A stretch of 64,000 bases of DNA from Neorhizobium sp. SOG26 (GCF_003491345.1 NZ_CP025513.1:795501-859500), one strand, 5' to 3'. Positions 26,169 through 34,685 are shown, numbered from the stretch's first letter. Made by a program: numbers and translations. The notes: generated by a model from the sequence alone, not told the origin.

Positions 26169-27196
26169 ACCATCAGGCTCAAGATTTCAAACAGCATTTG
26201 CGCGCCGGCATGCGCCGTATTGGTTGTTGCGTCGTATTGCGGTGCGACTTCCACCACGTCACCGCCGACGATGTTGATGCCCTTGAGGCCGCGGATTAGT
26301 TCCAGGACCTCCCGTGTGGTGAGCCCGCCGACTTCCGGTGTGCCGGTGCCTGGCGCAAAGCTCGGGTCGAGGCTGTCGATGTCGAAGGAGAGATAGGTCG
26401 GGCCGTCACCGACGATCTGCTTTGCTTTCTCGATGATCGTCGGGATGCCCATGCCGGTCACTTCTTCCGCATGGATCACCGTCATGCCGGACTCGTAGGA
26501 GAACTCCCACAGATATTCGGCCGGGCCACGGATGCCGATCTGGATGGTCCGGGTCGGGTCCAGCACGCCGTCGAGCACGGCGTTGCGCATCGGCCCGCCG
26601 TGATGGAACTTGGTCTCGTCGAAGAAGCCACCGGTGTCGCAATGGGCATCGATATGGATGAGACCGACTGGCGCCTTCTTGCCGACCGCCTTCAGGATCG
26701 GATGAGTAATGGAATGGTCGCCACCAACCGACAGCGGCAGCACACCGCCCTCAACGATCTGGCTGATGCGCTTTTCGATATCCTCGTGGCTCATCTCGAG
26801 CCGATAACGGCTGCGGAACGGCACGTCACCGATATCGGCCACACGCAGTTCGTGCGTCGGTGCACATTCGAGCACATGGTTGTACGGCCCGACGCGCTCG
26901 ATTGCGCGCAGCGCGCGAGGTCCGAAGCGCGAACCGGGGCGGTTGGTGACGCCGAGATCCATGGGCATACCGATCATCGCAACCTGCAGGTCGCGGAAGT
27001 CCGGGTTTTCTGCATCGACCGCGAGATAAGGCGCGTCCAGAAGCGTCGGGAGCCCGGCGTAAGGTGCCACCCGCGTACCCGCGCTGTTGAAGATCTTCTC
27101 GCCGACCTTCTTGAACTTTTCGTCGAAGATCTCGCCGCCGGGGCTGTTCAGATACTTCGCTCGCAGTTCCTTGAGCCTCTTGCCGTCGAAAGCCAT
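26144..27196 (-). CDS. Agmatinase/guanidinobutyrase-like ureohydrolase
   Basis: Manganese-dependent ureohydrolase of 350 residues that releases urea from a guanidino compound. The metal-binding motifs GGDHSITHP, HIDAHCDTG and FDIDSLDPSFAPGTGTPE are intact. The family includes agmatinase, guanidinobutyrase and guanidinopropionase, and the exact substrate cannot be told apart here. It heads a minus-strand operon with a polyamine-type importer and an amidase, and a LysR regulator is divergent, so uptake and degradation of a guanidinium compound such as agmatine is likely. Confidence 0.9.
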   Translation of the reverse strand: MAFDGKRLKELRAKYLNSPGGEIFDEKFKKVGEKIFNSAGTRVAPYAGLPTLLDAPYLAVDAENPDFRDLQVAMIGMPMDLGVTNRPGSRFGPRALRAIERVGPYNHVLECAPTHELRVADIGDVPFRSRYRLEMSHEDIEKRISQIVEGGVLPLSVGGDHSITHPILKAVGKKAPVGLIHIDAHCDTGGFFDETKFHHGGPMRNAVLDGVLDPTRTIQIGIRGPAEYLWEFSYESGMTVIHAEEVTGMGIPTIIEKAKQIVGDGPTYLSFDIDSLDPSFAPGTGTPEVGGLTTREVLELIRGLKGINIVGGDVVEVAPQYDATTNTAHAGAQMLFEILSLMVFSPSVKG

Positions 27197-27354
27197 GATT
27201 GCCTCACCTGTATCCCGGCTGCCCGAGGCAGCCTAATTTTTGTTCCGCAGGGCTTACCGCCCTTGTTTTCATCATTATCCGACGAGACGGGGTGGAAAAG
27301 CAATTGAGATTGTTCTAGCGGATCGCGTGAGAAAAACTAACAGATGAGTGAGAT

Positions 27355-28296
27355 GTGACGAGCCGACTGCCGCCCCTCAACCCGCTGCGTGCTTTTGAGG
27401 CAACCGCCCGCCGCGGGTCTGTTTCTGCGGCGGCACGAGAGCTCAGCGTGACGCATGGCGCGATCAGCCACCAGATCAGGGCGCTGGAGGTGGCTCTGGA
27501 TGTCACGCTCTTTGAGCGCGGCGCAAAGCGCTTGAAGCTCACCTCCGAAGGCGCGCTACTTCTGCCGGCTGTCACACAGGCGTTCGGCGAGATCGCTGCG
27601 GCCACGGCACAGATGAAGCGCCCTGCTACGTCGGGCGAACTGTCCATCACCTGCGTACCGGCGCTCTTCTCGTTCTGGATCGTGCCGCGCCTGAACTCCT
27701 TCACAGATCAGTTTCCCGGTGTGCGGCTGAAGCTCAAGGCGTCCAACGATCCAGCGCATCTCCATTCGTCGGATGTGGATGTCTGCATCCTGTATGGTGA
27801 CGGCAACTGGCCGGACGCCTGGACGCGGCTCTGGAGCAATCTAGAGCTCTTTCCGGTTGCGAGCCCAACACTCCTCAACAGCCGCCCGCTGCGCTCGATC
27901 CGGGATCTCGAAGACCATGTGCTGCTGCATGGAGACGACGACGGCCGCGAGTGGAACACCTGGCTTTCGGCCGCCAATGCAATCGACTTGCCGCGCCGCC
28001 AGCAGCACTTCATGGGCGATGCCCGCTTCTCGACGGAGGCCGCCGTCCACGGCCAAGGGATCGCGCTCGGCGACACGATCACCGCCAGCAACCTCATCGC
28101 GCGAGGCGAACTGGTCGTGCCCTTCGACCTGAGCGTTACCGCCAATGATTCCTTCTACGTTGCCTGCCGCCCGGCGATGCGCACAACCCCCATTGTGCGC
28201 GTCTTCATCGAGTGGATGTTCGCAACCCTAGAGGCTGACCAACTTGCAAAACCGCAGACGTCCGCCAGAACGCTCATCCGGAGCCGGCGTGCCTAG
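27355..28296 (+). CDS. LysR-family regulator (GcvA-like)
   Basis: DNA-binding regulator of 313 residues. The N-terminal helix-turn-helix LNPLRAFEATARRGSVSAAA fits the GcvA/AmpR subgroup, and the effector domain covers about 92-295. The GTG at 27355 is used because an in-frame TGA lies just before it at 27349. It is divergent from the ureohydrolase operon with 158 bases between, the usual LysR arrangement, and presumably activates that operon in response to the imported amine. Confidence 0.9.
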   Translation: MTSRLPPLNPLRAFEATARRGSVSAAARELSVTHGAISHQIRALEVALDVTLFERGAKRLKLTSEGALLLPAVTQAFGEIAAATAQMKRPATSGELSITCVPALFSFWIVPRLNSFTDQFPGVRLKLKASNDPAHLHSSDVDVCILYGDGNWPDAWTRLWSNLELFPVASPTLLNSRPLRSIRDLEDHVLLHGDDDGREWNTWLSAANAIDLPRRQQHFMGDARFSTEAAVHGQGIALGDTITASNLIARGELVVPFDLSVTANDSFYVACRPAMRTTPIVRVFIEWMFATLEADQLAKPQTSARTLIRSRRA

Positions 28297-28342
28297 CGCC
28301 GCGCTTGTTGCCCTGACGCCCTTGTCGGATCGGTTCAGTTGA

Positions 28343-28999
28343 ATGGAAACGTCACTTTATCAACCAGTGAAAACATTCCTGGAGACCTTCGGTTACGAGG
28401 TGAAGGGAGAGATCGGCGGCTGTGATGTCGTTGGCGCCAAACACGGTGACCCGACTGTTGTCGTGGTCTGCGAATTGAAGATGACCTTCAATCTCGAGCT
28501 CATCCTGCAGGCGGTCGACCGGGCGGCGGTCTCCGACGAGGTGTGGATCGCAGCTCGTATTTCGGCGAAGGGAAAGGGGCGAGAGGCAGACAAGCGCTAT
28601 CGCGATCTTTGCCGGCGGCTCGGCTTCGGGATGCTGGGCGTGTCGGATCAGGGCGAGGTTAGCGTTCTCGTCAGCGCCGTTTCACCGATGCCGCGAACAA
28701 ACCCGAAGCGCCGTACCAGGATCATCCGAGAGCATCGCAAGCGCATCGGCGACCCCGCGCTTGGCGGCAGCACCAAGGTGACAGTGATGACGGCATATCG
28801 GCAGCAGGCGCTGGCATTGGCGGCAGCTCTCGCCGCAGGACCGCTGAGACCACGCGATCTCAAGCAGGTGGCGGAGAATGCCGGCGGCATCCTGCGGGAC
28901 AACTATTATGGCTGGTTCGAAAAGGTGGAGAGGGGCGTCTATCAACTGGCCCCTGCCGGGCATGACGCTCTGAGGGCGCGGCATGCCGCGACGACTTGA
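28343..28999 (+). CDS. DUF2161 family protein with PD-(D/E)XK nuclease-like motif
   Basis: Protein of 218 residues. The N-terminal half has the PD-(D/E)XK arrangement: Asp28 in GCDVVGAK and Glu44-Leu-Lys46 in VCELK. The C-terminal half (about 140-215) looks like a winged-helix-type domain. From memory it matches DUF2161, predicted nucleases of unknown substrate common in alphaproteobacteria. It stands alone between the LysR gene and a convergent TRAP operon, and a hairpin at 29030-29063 lies after it. Confidence 0.8.
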   Translation: METSLYQPVKTFLETFGYEVKGEIGGCDVVGAKHGDPTVVVVCELKMTFNLELILQAVDRAAVSDEVWIAARISAKGKGREADKRYRDLCRRLGFGMLGVSDQGEVSVLVSAVSPMPRTNPKRRTRIIREHRKRIGDPALGGSTKVTVMTAYRQQALALAAALAAGPLRPRDLKQVAENAGGILRDNYYGWFEKVERGVYQLAPAGHDALRARHAATT

Positions 29000-29029
29000 G
29001 CCAATCATGGCTTCAGGTTGCTGGCGAAC

Positions 29030-29063
29030 GAAACAGGCAGGCCGCGACAGACCCGCCTGTTTC
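29030..29063. terminator. Bidirectional terminator-like hairpin
   Basis: GAAACAGGC (29030-29038) and GCCTGTTTC (29055-29063) form a perfect 9-bp stem between the convergent DUF2161 gene and TRAP binding-protein gene. The arms end in TTTC on both strands, so it may terminate in both directions. Confidence 0.6.
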
Positions 29064-29073
29064 TCTTGTCACC

Positions 29074-30045
29074 TTACTTAGTGAACAGCTTCTGCAGGGC
29101 AGCGCCGTCCTGCGGGCTGACCTTCAGAACCTGCGCCCAACCGGCTTCCTGTGCCGTCTGCAGGAACTTGGCGGCAGAAGCCTCAGGCAGGTTGTAGGTT
29201 TCGATGCCGGCTTCACCCTGGCGCTTGCGCTCGGCGTCGGCATCCTGTTCGAAGCGGCTCGAGCCGTCTTCCATCGCCAGGATCGCCTTCTCGAAGACAG
29301 CCTTCTGCTCGGCGTTCAGCTTGTTCCAGGCCGCGAGGCTGAAGTAGACACCGGTCTCAACCTGGTAGAAGCCAGGGTCGACACGCGTCTTGGTCTGTTC
29401 CTGCCAGCCGAGGTCGAACACGCCGATTGAAGGCCAGCCGTACCCATCAATGGTGCCCCGCTCGAGTGCGGTGAAGACCTCACCTGGCGCGATCTGCATC
29501 GGGTTGGCGCCGAGCGCCGAGAAGAATGCCTGGTAGATCGGAACCGAACGGAGCTTCAGGCCATCGAAGCTGTCGCTCTTGGCGGGCTTGGACAGGTAGA
29601 CGTGGTACTTGATCTTTTCAGCGAGGCGGCCGAGCCAGTGGATGCGAGCACGCTTCTCGTGGATCTGGTTCATCAGGTCATAACCGCCGTTCTGGCGAAG
29701 CTCGGCCATGCTCAGGTCGGTCATGGTCAGCGCGACACCTTCCGGGACGAGGTTGGCGTGGAAGACGGCCGTGGTGTTGGCGAGGTCGATGACGTTGCCG
29801 CGCAGCGCATTGCCCACTTCGAAGGGCGGCATGGCTTCCGGGCCGCCGAGCACCTGGATCTTGACGAGGCCCTTGCCCGCTTCGTTGACTTTCTGGACGA
29901 ATTCATCGAACGGCTTGGCAAAGGCCGTGCCAGTCTGGAACGCGGAGATCGCGCGCAGGGTGACTTCATCAGCCTTCGCCGGTGCCGCGAGCGCAATGAG
30001 GCTGACGGCGAGCACCGAAAGCGTGGAGGTGAATTTGATTTTCAT
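29074..30045 (-). CDS. TRAP transporter substrate-binding protein (DctP type)
   Basis: Periplasmic binding protein of 323 residues with a signal peptide ending AKA before DEVTLRA (about residue 25). The DctP signature segment LKLRSVPIYQAFFSALGANP contains the conserved Arg that salt-bridges a carboxylate ligand, so an organic acid is expected. It is the last gene of a three-gene TRAP operon (small permease, large permease, binding protein) and is followed by a terminator-like hairpin. Confidence 0.92.
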   Translation of the reverse strand: MKIKFTSTLSVLAVSLIALAAPAKADEVTLRAISAFQTGTAFAKPFDEFVQKVNEAGKGLVKIQVLGGPEAMPPFEVGNALRGNVIDLANTTAVFHANLVPEGVALTMTDLSMAELRQNGGYDLMNQIHEKRARIHWLGRLAEKIKYHVYLSKPAKSDSFDGLKLRSVPIYQAFFSALGANPMQIAPGEVFTALERGTIDGYGWPSIGVFDLGWQEQTKTRVDPGFYQVETGVYFSLAAWNKLNAEQKAVFEKAILAMEDGSSRFEQDADAERKRQGEAGIETYNLPEASAAKFLQTAQEAGWAQVLKVSPQDGAALQKLFTK

Positions 30046-30068
30046 TGGAATCCCCTATTGTTGTTGTG

Positions 30069-31382
30069 TCAACGCACGAGTGATGGAAGGAAAAGAGTAA
30101 GCTGCGGCCACAGAACCATCAGTGCGAGAATAAGCAGCTCGATGATGATGAATGGCAAGGCGGCGCGATAGATCTGCAGTAGTGGTGTCGACCGGCTGAC
30201 GCCCTGCATGACCATCAGCAGGATGCCGAACGGCGGCGTCAGTAGGCCGAGTTCAATTGCGACCAGCATCATCAGGCCGAGCCAGACGAGGTCGATGCCA
30301 GCGGCTTGCGCCAGGGGCATGAAGAACGGCAGCGTGATCATCATCATGGAAATCTGGTCGATAAAACAGCCCATGACCAGCAGGATCAGCAGCATGGCCA
30401 CGACCAGCGCGATCGGTGACAGCTCCACAGTCTGGATCAGAGTCAGGAAGCCGTTGGTGGCGCCCGAGAACGACAGGATCTGCGAGAAAGTCACAGAGGC
30501 GACGATGATGAAGAGGATCGAGACCGAGACCTTGGCGGTCTCCAGCATCGACTTGACGAAAGAAGACCAAGTGAGCTGGCGGTAAAACAGCGTTGCAAGC
30601 AGTGCCGTGGTGGCGCCAAGCGCTGCCGCTTCGGTCGGTGTCGCAATGCCCGCCAACATGCCGCCGATGACGGCAATGAAGATGAAGAAAAGCGGAACGA
30701 CGTCACGGAAGAACGGAACAACGCGTTCGCGGAACGGCAGTTGTTTGGTGTCGACATCGTTCGGTGCGCATGACGGATCAAAGCGGGCAGCCAGGATGAC
30801 ATAGGCGAGAAATGCAACACCCATCAGCATGCCTGGCAGGATGCCCCCGATCAGCAACTGCGAGATGGAGATGCCGGAGAGCGACCCGAGCATGACTGCG
30901 AGAGCCGAAGGGGGAATCAGTACGGCGATGCCGCCGACGGCCATGGCGGGCCCGAGTGCCAGCGTGGTTGAGTAACCGCGCTTCAGCATTTCCTGCGACA
31001 GCGTCCCGCCGAGGAGAGCGGTATTGGCGATCGAGGATCCGGAAAGGGCCGCGAACGTCGTCCCACCGACAACCGTAACGCAGGCGAGCCTTGCCGGCAG
31101 GCGGAACAACAAGCGCTCGATCGCGTCGATGGCGCGGTAGGCAAGGCCGCTGTGGAACAGCAGTTCACCCATCAGGATGAACAGGGGGATTGGCGCGAGC
31201 GAGAAGGAGTTCACCGATCCCGCGGCATTGCGCACGAGCTGTTCCAGCCCGACTTCGCCCCCAAGGAAGATCCACGCGCCGAGCAGGTTGACGCCGAGGA
31301 AGGCGAAGGCGACCGGAAGACCGATCGCGAAGAGAACGGCGAGCGTCCCGCCGAGCAGAAGAAGCGTTGCCCACCAGGTCAT
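30069..31382 (-). CDS. TRAP transporter large permease (DctM type)
   Basis: Inner-membrane ion-coupled permease of 437 residues with about twelve hydrophobic helices. It contains family features such as FAALSGSSIANTALLG and GIATPTEAAALG. It overlaps the small subunit gene by four bases and lies 23 bases before the binding-protein gene. It carries out sodium-coupled import of the ligand delivered by the DctP-type protein. Confidence 0.93.
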   Translation of the reverse strand: MTWWATLLLLGGTLAVLFAIGLPVAFAFLGVNLLGAWIFLGGEVGLEQLVRNAAGSVNSFSLAPIPLFILMGELLFHSGLAYRAIDAIERLLFRLPARLACVTVVGGTTFAALSGSSIANTALLGGTLSQEMLKRGYSTTLALGPAMAVGGIAVLIPPSALAVMLGSLSGISISQLLIGGILPGMLMGVAFLAYVILAARFDPSCAPNDVDTKQLPFRERVVPFFRDVVPLFFIFIAVIGGMLAGIATPTEAAALGATTALLATLFYRQLTWSSFVKSMLETAKVSVSILFIIVASVTFSQILSFSGATNGFLTLIQTVELSPIALVVAMLLILLVMGCFIDQISMMMITLPFFMPLAQAAGIDLVWLGLMMLVAIELGLLTPPFGILLMVMQGVSRSTPLLQIYRAALPFIIIELLILALMVLWPQLTLFLPSLVR

Positions 31383-31864
31383 CGGGTTTCTCCTTCACCC
31401 GCAGCACGGAAGAGAAATTCGATGGCACAAAGTCCGAAACAGGCAACAACCGGTATCATCAGATACCATTCTGCAAAAACCAGGTTCTTGAAGACGAGCG
31501 ATCCGACTTCGTAGGTATCGAGCGTGACGCGAATGCTTTGGTAGAGAAGCAGCAGGCAGATGACGAAGCCGGCGATGTAGGAGATCTTCATCAGCCATTG
31601 CGCCGCCGTCGCGCCCACAAGGCGCAGGAGGATATCGACATTGACGTGGCCGGCCTTGTGGAGGACCCATGGGGCGCCGAAGAAGGTTGAAATCGTGATG
31701 AGATATTCGGTGATCTCATTCAGCCACGGCCAGCGGGCCAGCGCGAGATTGCGCACGAAGACGTCGAGCGTCACGAGAACAGCCAGAAGGCCGAAGCCGA
31801 CTGCTGAGATGAGCCCGCAGCATGAGGCGATGCGACCCCAGACAGTGTAAAGACGTTGAATCAT
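31379..31864 (-). CDS. TRAP transporter small permease (DctQ type)
   Basis: Inner-membrane protein of 161 residues with four predicted helices, the small membrane subunit of the TRAP complex. It is first in the operon. Its ribosome site AGGGCGG lies in the right arm of a short palindrome (31872-31884), which may influence translation. No dedicated regulator gene is adjacent. Confidence 0.9.
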   Translation of the reverse strand: MIQRLYTVWGRIASCCGLISAVGFGLLAVLVTLDVFVRNLALARWPWLNEITEYLITISTFFGAPWVLHKAGHVNVDILLRLVGATAAQWLMKISYIAGFVICLLLLYQSIRVTLDTYEVGSLVFKNLVFAEWYLMIPVVACFGLCAIEFLFRAAGEGETR

Positions 31865-31871
31865 AGAACCG

Positions 31872-31884
31872 CCCTAAATTAGGG
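31872..31884. promoter_or_regulatory. Palindrome over the DctQ ribosome site
   Basis: CCCTAA-A-TTAGGG is a perfect inverted repeat 7 bases before the DctQ ATG. As RNA a 5-bp stem with a 3-base loop would hide the AGGG part of the ribosome site. As DNA it could be a regulator site. Confidence 0.35.
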
Positions 31885-32017
31885 GGTCAGGTTAGTTCAA
31901 ACTTAAAATATCTGCAATCCCCGTCCCAGCCGGTCCACAATATGGCTCTCGCTCGCGCAAGGGGGAGGGATGTTGAACCAGCGATCCGGTCGAAGATGCA
32001 GGAACGTCCCACAACGA

Positions 32018-32047
32018 AAAAAGCCACTCGCTCGTGAGCGAGTGGCC
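32018..32047 (-). terminator. Rho-independent terminator
   Basis: GCCACTCGCTC (32024-32034) and GAGCGAGTGGC (32037-32047) make an 11-bp perfect stem. On the minus strand it is followed by six T residues (complement of 32023-32018). It ends the small membrane-protein gene 20 bases upstream. Confidence 0.85.
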
Positions 32048-32067
32048 TTTCATGAACGTTAAGAAGC

Positions 32068-32400
32068 TTACGGCTGGGTGCCCGTGCCACCTGCGCCACC
32101 TGCCGGCGGAGTAGCCGGGGCTGCGTCACCTGCAGGCGGAGCAGCAGGCGTCGTCGGAGCCGGTGCAGGCGCCGAGCTATCAGTGGTCGAGGAGCTGGTG
32201 GACGAAGTGGTCTGCGGGTCTGTCGAAGAGCCGCCCATCTGCGACCATACGAAGGCGCCGACCAAGAGAACGGCAATAACTGCTACCCACGGAACCCAGG
32301 ACGAGCTGCCTGTGCGGACGTGAGTCGAGCTGCGAACCTCAGGGGTGCGAGGATCGAGATTACGGTCTTCCAGTTTTCTGTCGTTGGGATCAAAAGCCAT
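32068..32400 (-). CDS. Single-pass membrane protein with Pro/Ala/Thr-rich tail
   Basis: Protein of 110 residues. The N-terminus is charged (about 1-34), followed by one membrane helix (VPWVAVIAVLLVGAFVWSQM, about 35-54) and a low-complexity Ser/Thr then Pro/Ala/Gly tail, probably disordered in the periplasm. No family function is known to me. The ATG at 32400 has GGAGGAAG upstream; a longer frame to 32568 lacks support. A GGAAC-N17-CATT element upstream resembles a general-stress promoter, and a strong terminator follows, so it is a one-gene unit. Confidence 0.75.
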   Translation of the reverse strand: MAFDPNDRKLEDRNLDPRTPEVRSSTHVRTGSSSWVPWVAVIAVLLVGAFVWSQMGGSSTDPQTTSSTSSSTTDSSAPAPAPTTPAAPPAGDAAPATPPAGGAGGTGTQP

Positions 32401-32426
32401 GTTACTTCCTCCTTGTGCTGCCCTGA

Positions 32427-32453
32427 CAATGCCGTCGCTACTGATTTGGTTCC
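32427..32453 (-). promoter_or_regulatory. EcfG-like promoter candidate
   Basis: On the minus strand GGAAC (32453-32449), 17 bases, then CATTG (32431-32427). It deviates at one base from the CGTT -10 element. It lies 27 bases before the ATG of the small membrane protein. Confidence 0.42.
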
Positions 32454-32628
32454 CGAAAACGTGATCGTCTTGATCTCGGAGGGTGCCAAACGTGCGGGAT
32501 TGGGTGCTTCTAGGGGGCATTCTGGAGGTTGAGACGCCGGGCCTTGGGAGGAGGGACGCGCCCGGCATCTCGCTTTGGCGGAGGAGACAGAAATGCTCAT
32601 CTCCGCCGAAGTTCGTGTCGTCAGAGAC

Positions 32629-33345
32629 TTACTCTTCGCGCTGGCCCGTGAAGTTCAGCAGCAGCTGGAAGATGTTGACGAAGTTGAGGTAGAGCGACAG
32701 CGCACCGAAGACCGCCAGCTTCTGCTGGGATTCCTGGTCGTAGTTTTCGGCGTACTGCTCCTTGATGCTCTGTGTGTCGTAAGCCGTGAGCCCAACGAAG
32801 ACCACGATACCGATCACCGACACCGCGAACTGAAGCGCGCTGGAGGCGAGGAAGATATTGACGATCGAGGCGATGACCACGCCAATCAGACCCATGATGA
32901 GGAACGAGCCCATCTTGGAAAGGTCGCGCTTCGTCGTGTAGCCGAACAGGCTCATCGCGCCGAACATGGTCGCGGCAATGAAGAAGGTCCGGGCAATGCT
33001 GGCGCCGGTGAAGACGAGGAATACGGACGCCATCGACAGGCCCATGACCGCGCAGAATGCCCAGAAGGTCATCTGTGCTGCGGAGGCCGACATCGTCTGC
33101 ATCTTGAAGGAGAAAAAGAACACAAATGCCAGCGGCGCAAGCATCACCGCCCATTTCAACGGGGACGAGAAGATCGGCACATATAGCGCCGGCGTCGTGC
33201 CGACGATGAAGGCAACGATGCCGGTAACAACCAAGCCAAGGCCCATATAGTTGTAGACGCGCAGCATATGCTGGCGCAGGCCCTCATCGAAGGCCGCAGC
33301 TGATACTTGCGAGAAGCCGCCGAAGCGGTTCTGGTTTGGATACAT
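32629..33345 (-). CDS. Bax inhibitor-1/YccA family membrane protein
   Basis: Inner-membrane protein of 238 residues with seven hydrophobic helices, typical of the BI-1 family (YbhL/YccA type), which includes calcium-leak channels and FtsH modulators. The C-terminal YDTQSIKEQY segment holds the conserved Asp of the family. It starts 17 bases after the anti-sigma stop with an AGGAG site, so it is probably third in the sigma/anti-sigma operon. A 10-bp imperfect hairpin (32573-32611) without U-tract lies beyond its stop. Confidence 0.88.
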   Translation of the reverse strand: MYPNQNRFGGFSQVSAAAFDEGLRQHMLRVYNYMGLGLVVTGIVAFIVGTTPALYVPIFSSPLKWAVMLAPLAFVFFFSFKMQTMSASAAQMTFWAFCAVMGLSMASVFLVFTGASIARTFFIAATMFGAMSLFGYTTKRDLSKMGSFLIMGLIGVVIASIVNIFLASSALQFAVSVIGIVVFVGLTAYDTQSIKEQYAENYDQESQQKLAVFGALSLYLNFVNIFQLLLNFTGQREE

Positions 33346-33362
33346 TCTTGTCTCCTGCTGGG

Positions 33363-34124
33363 TTAGTACAAAGAGTGCTTCAAGGTCTCGGCCTCGTCTG
33401 CGAGACCGATATTGGGTGTGCTTGAGACGAGGGCGTAGGCAACTTCACCCACCTGCCACCACGCCGCCCCGGCATTCGAAAGGTTCAGATCCTTGACGGG
33501 CTCCACGGCAAAATAGCCCGGCCTGCCGGCGAAGACCGAGATGTTGCTCCCGTCTGGGGTCCGGACGCTTGCCTCAACGCTCGGTCCGAAATCCGACGGA
33601 AAGATCTGGACATCGACGACCTTCCAGTCCGTCGGCAGCTCCGGCATGGTGATTGCCGTTGCGGCGCGGATCTCGTCGCGATCATAGGTCTTCACCTCCG
33701 GCTGCGACTGCATGGCTGCGCGGACGCGGGATGTGTGATGAGCGCGGACCGCCTCCTCGACAAAAGCCGGCGGCTGCACGGAAGCGTTGACCTCCTTGAA
33801 CCCCATCGAGGAATGCGCAAACCAGCCGACGGAGAACAACAGTGCGACCGCCGCAATCTTCCGCAGGACATGCAGTGTCCGCGCCGTGGCAAGACCGGCG
33901 GAAAGGCGTCGCGCCGCTTCACGGGTCTCCGGGCGGCCTGATGCGTCCGTCGCGCTCATGGCGAGCTTCAAAGTCGATCGAACGCTGAGATCCGCCATGA
34001 CCTGCGCTGCGACATCCGGATTCTTTGCCAGCCAGTTTTCCACCCTCAGGCGACCGGCTGGATCGAGCTGGTTGTCGATATAGGAGTCGAGATCGGTCGT
34101 CTGGACAGGTTCGAGATCAGTCAT
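33363..34124 (-). CDS. Anti-sigma factor, single-pass membrane protein
   Basis: Protein of 253 residues. The N-terminal cytoplasmic part begins with the anti-sigma pattern TDLDSYIDNQLDPAGRLRVE (about 9-29), and a membrane helix follows at about 86-107. The periplasmic domain (about 110-253) may sense envelope conditions. No HxxxCxxC zinc motif is seen, so it is not a ZAS-type factor. Its start overlaps the sigma gene by 8 bases, which couples their synthesis. It should hold the ECF sigma at the membrane until a signal arrives. Confidence 0.87.
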   Translation of the reverse strand: MTDLEPVQTTDLDSYIDNQLDPAGRLRVENWLAKNPDVAAQVMADLSVRSTLKLAMSATDASGRPETREAARRLSAGLATARTLHVLRKIAAVALLFSVGWFAHSSMGFKEVNASVQPPAFVEEAVRAHHTSRVRAAMQSQPEVKTYDRDEIRAATAITMPELPTDWKVVDVQIFPSDFGPSVEASVRTPDGSNISVFAGRPGYFAVEPVKDLNLSNAGAAWWQVGEVAYALVSSTPNIGLADEAETLKHSLY

Positions 34125-34650
34125 TGCCGCCTCCTTCGATCAGTCGCAGATGGCTGGGTTTGGCCGCCCCGTTCTCGTATTCGCGCAGCGCAGCCCGCGC
34201 TCTCGATACGCGGGACATCAACGTTCCGACGGGGATGCCGAGAATGTCGGCGGCTTCCTGGTAGCTCAGGTCCTCGACCGCAACGAGATGCAGCGCCTCA
34301 CGCTGTTCTTCGGGAAGCGTCAGGAAGGCCCGCCGCACCTGCGCGAGGCGCACGTTGAGCTCCTGTTGGGCCGGATAGGCCTCGTCTACCTCAAGCGCGA
34401 TGGTCTCATCGCGGCGCCCGCGCGCCATCGCGGAGCGGACACGATCGATGTGGGTGTTGTGGACTATGGCCAGCAGCCAGCGCCGCAGGCCCATGCCGGA
34501 CTTATAGGTCGAGCGTCGCTCGTAGGCCCTGACCAACGCGTCATGCACCAGGTCCTCGGCATCAACGGCATTGCGCACGAGGGAACGCGCGTAGCGTCTC
34601 AAGCTCGCGAGTTGGCCGATGACATCGAAGGCGCGTCCGTCTTGTTTCAT
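34117..34650 (-). CDS. ECF-family RNA polymerase sigma factor
   Basis: Sigma factor of 177 residues. Region 2 (about 12-80) contains DAEDLVHDALVRAYE and region 4 (about 108-160) contains LPEEQREALHLVAVEDLSYQ. It directs RNA polymerase to its own regulon and is controlled by the anti-sigma factor encoded in the overlapping gene. A GGAAT-N17-CGTATA promoter directly before the ATG suggests autoregulation from a nearly leaderless transcript. Confidence 0.92.
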   Translation of the reverse strand: MKQDGRAFDVIGQLASLRRYARSLVRNAVDAEDLVHDALVRAYERRSTYKSGMGLRRWLLAIVHNTHIDRVRSAMARGRRDETIALEVDEAYPAQQELNVRLAQVRRAFLTLPEEQREALHLVAVEDLSYQEAADILGIPVGTLMSRVSRARAALREYENGAAKPSHLRLIEGGGND

Positions 34651-34657
34651 ACCGTCG

Positions 34658-34685
34658 TATACGAAAGAGACAGCGCGCTTATTCC
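34658..34685 (-). promoter_or_regulatory. ECF-type autoregulatory promoter
   Basis: On the minus strand GGAAT (34685-34681), 17 bases, then CGTATA (34663-34658). Only 7 bases separate the -10 element from the sigma gene's ATG at 34650, so the transcript would begin at or next to the start codon. Confidence 0.62.

Noticed and set aside
24755-26299. 514-residue plus-strand open frame
   Set aside because: Antisense to the polyamine binding-protein gene and the RIME-like repeat; no ribosome site or recognisable domain. High GC makes such shadow frames common.
32573-32611. Imperfect 10-bp hairpin after the BI-1 gene
   Set aside because: It has one mismatch, a long loop and no T-run on either strand; it could be chance in GC-rich DNA.
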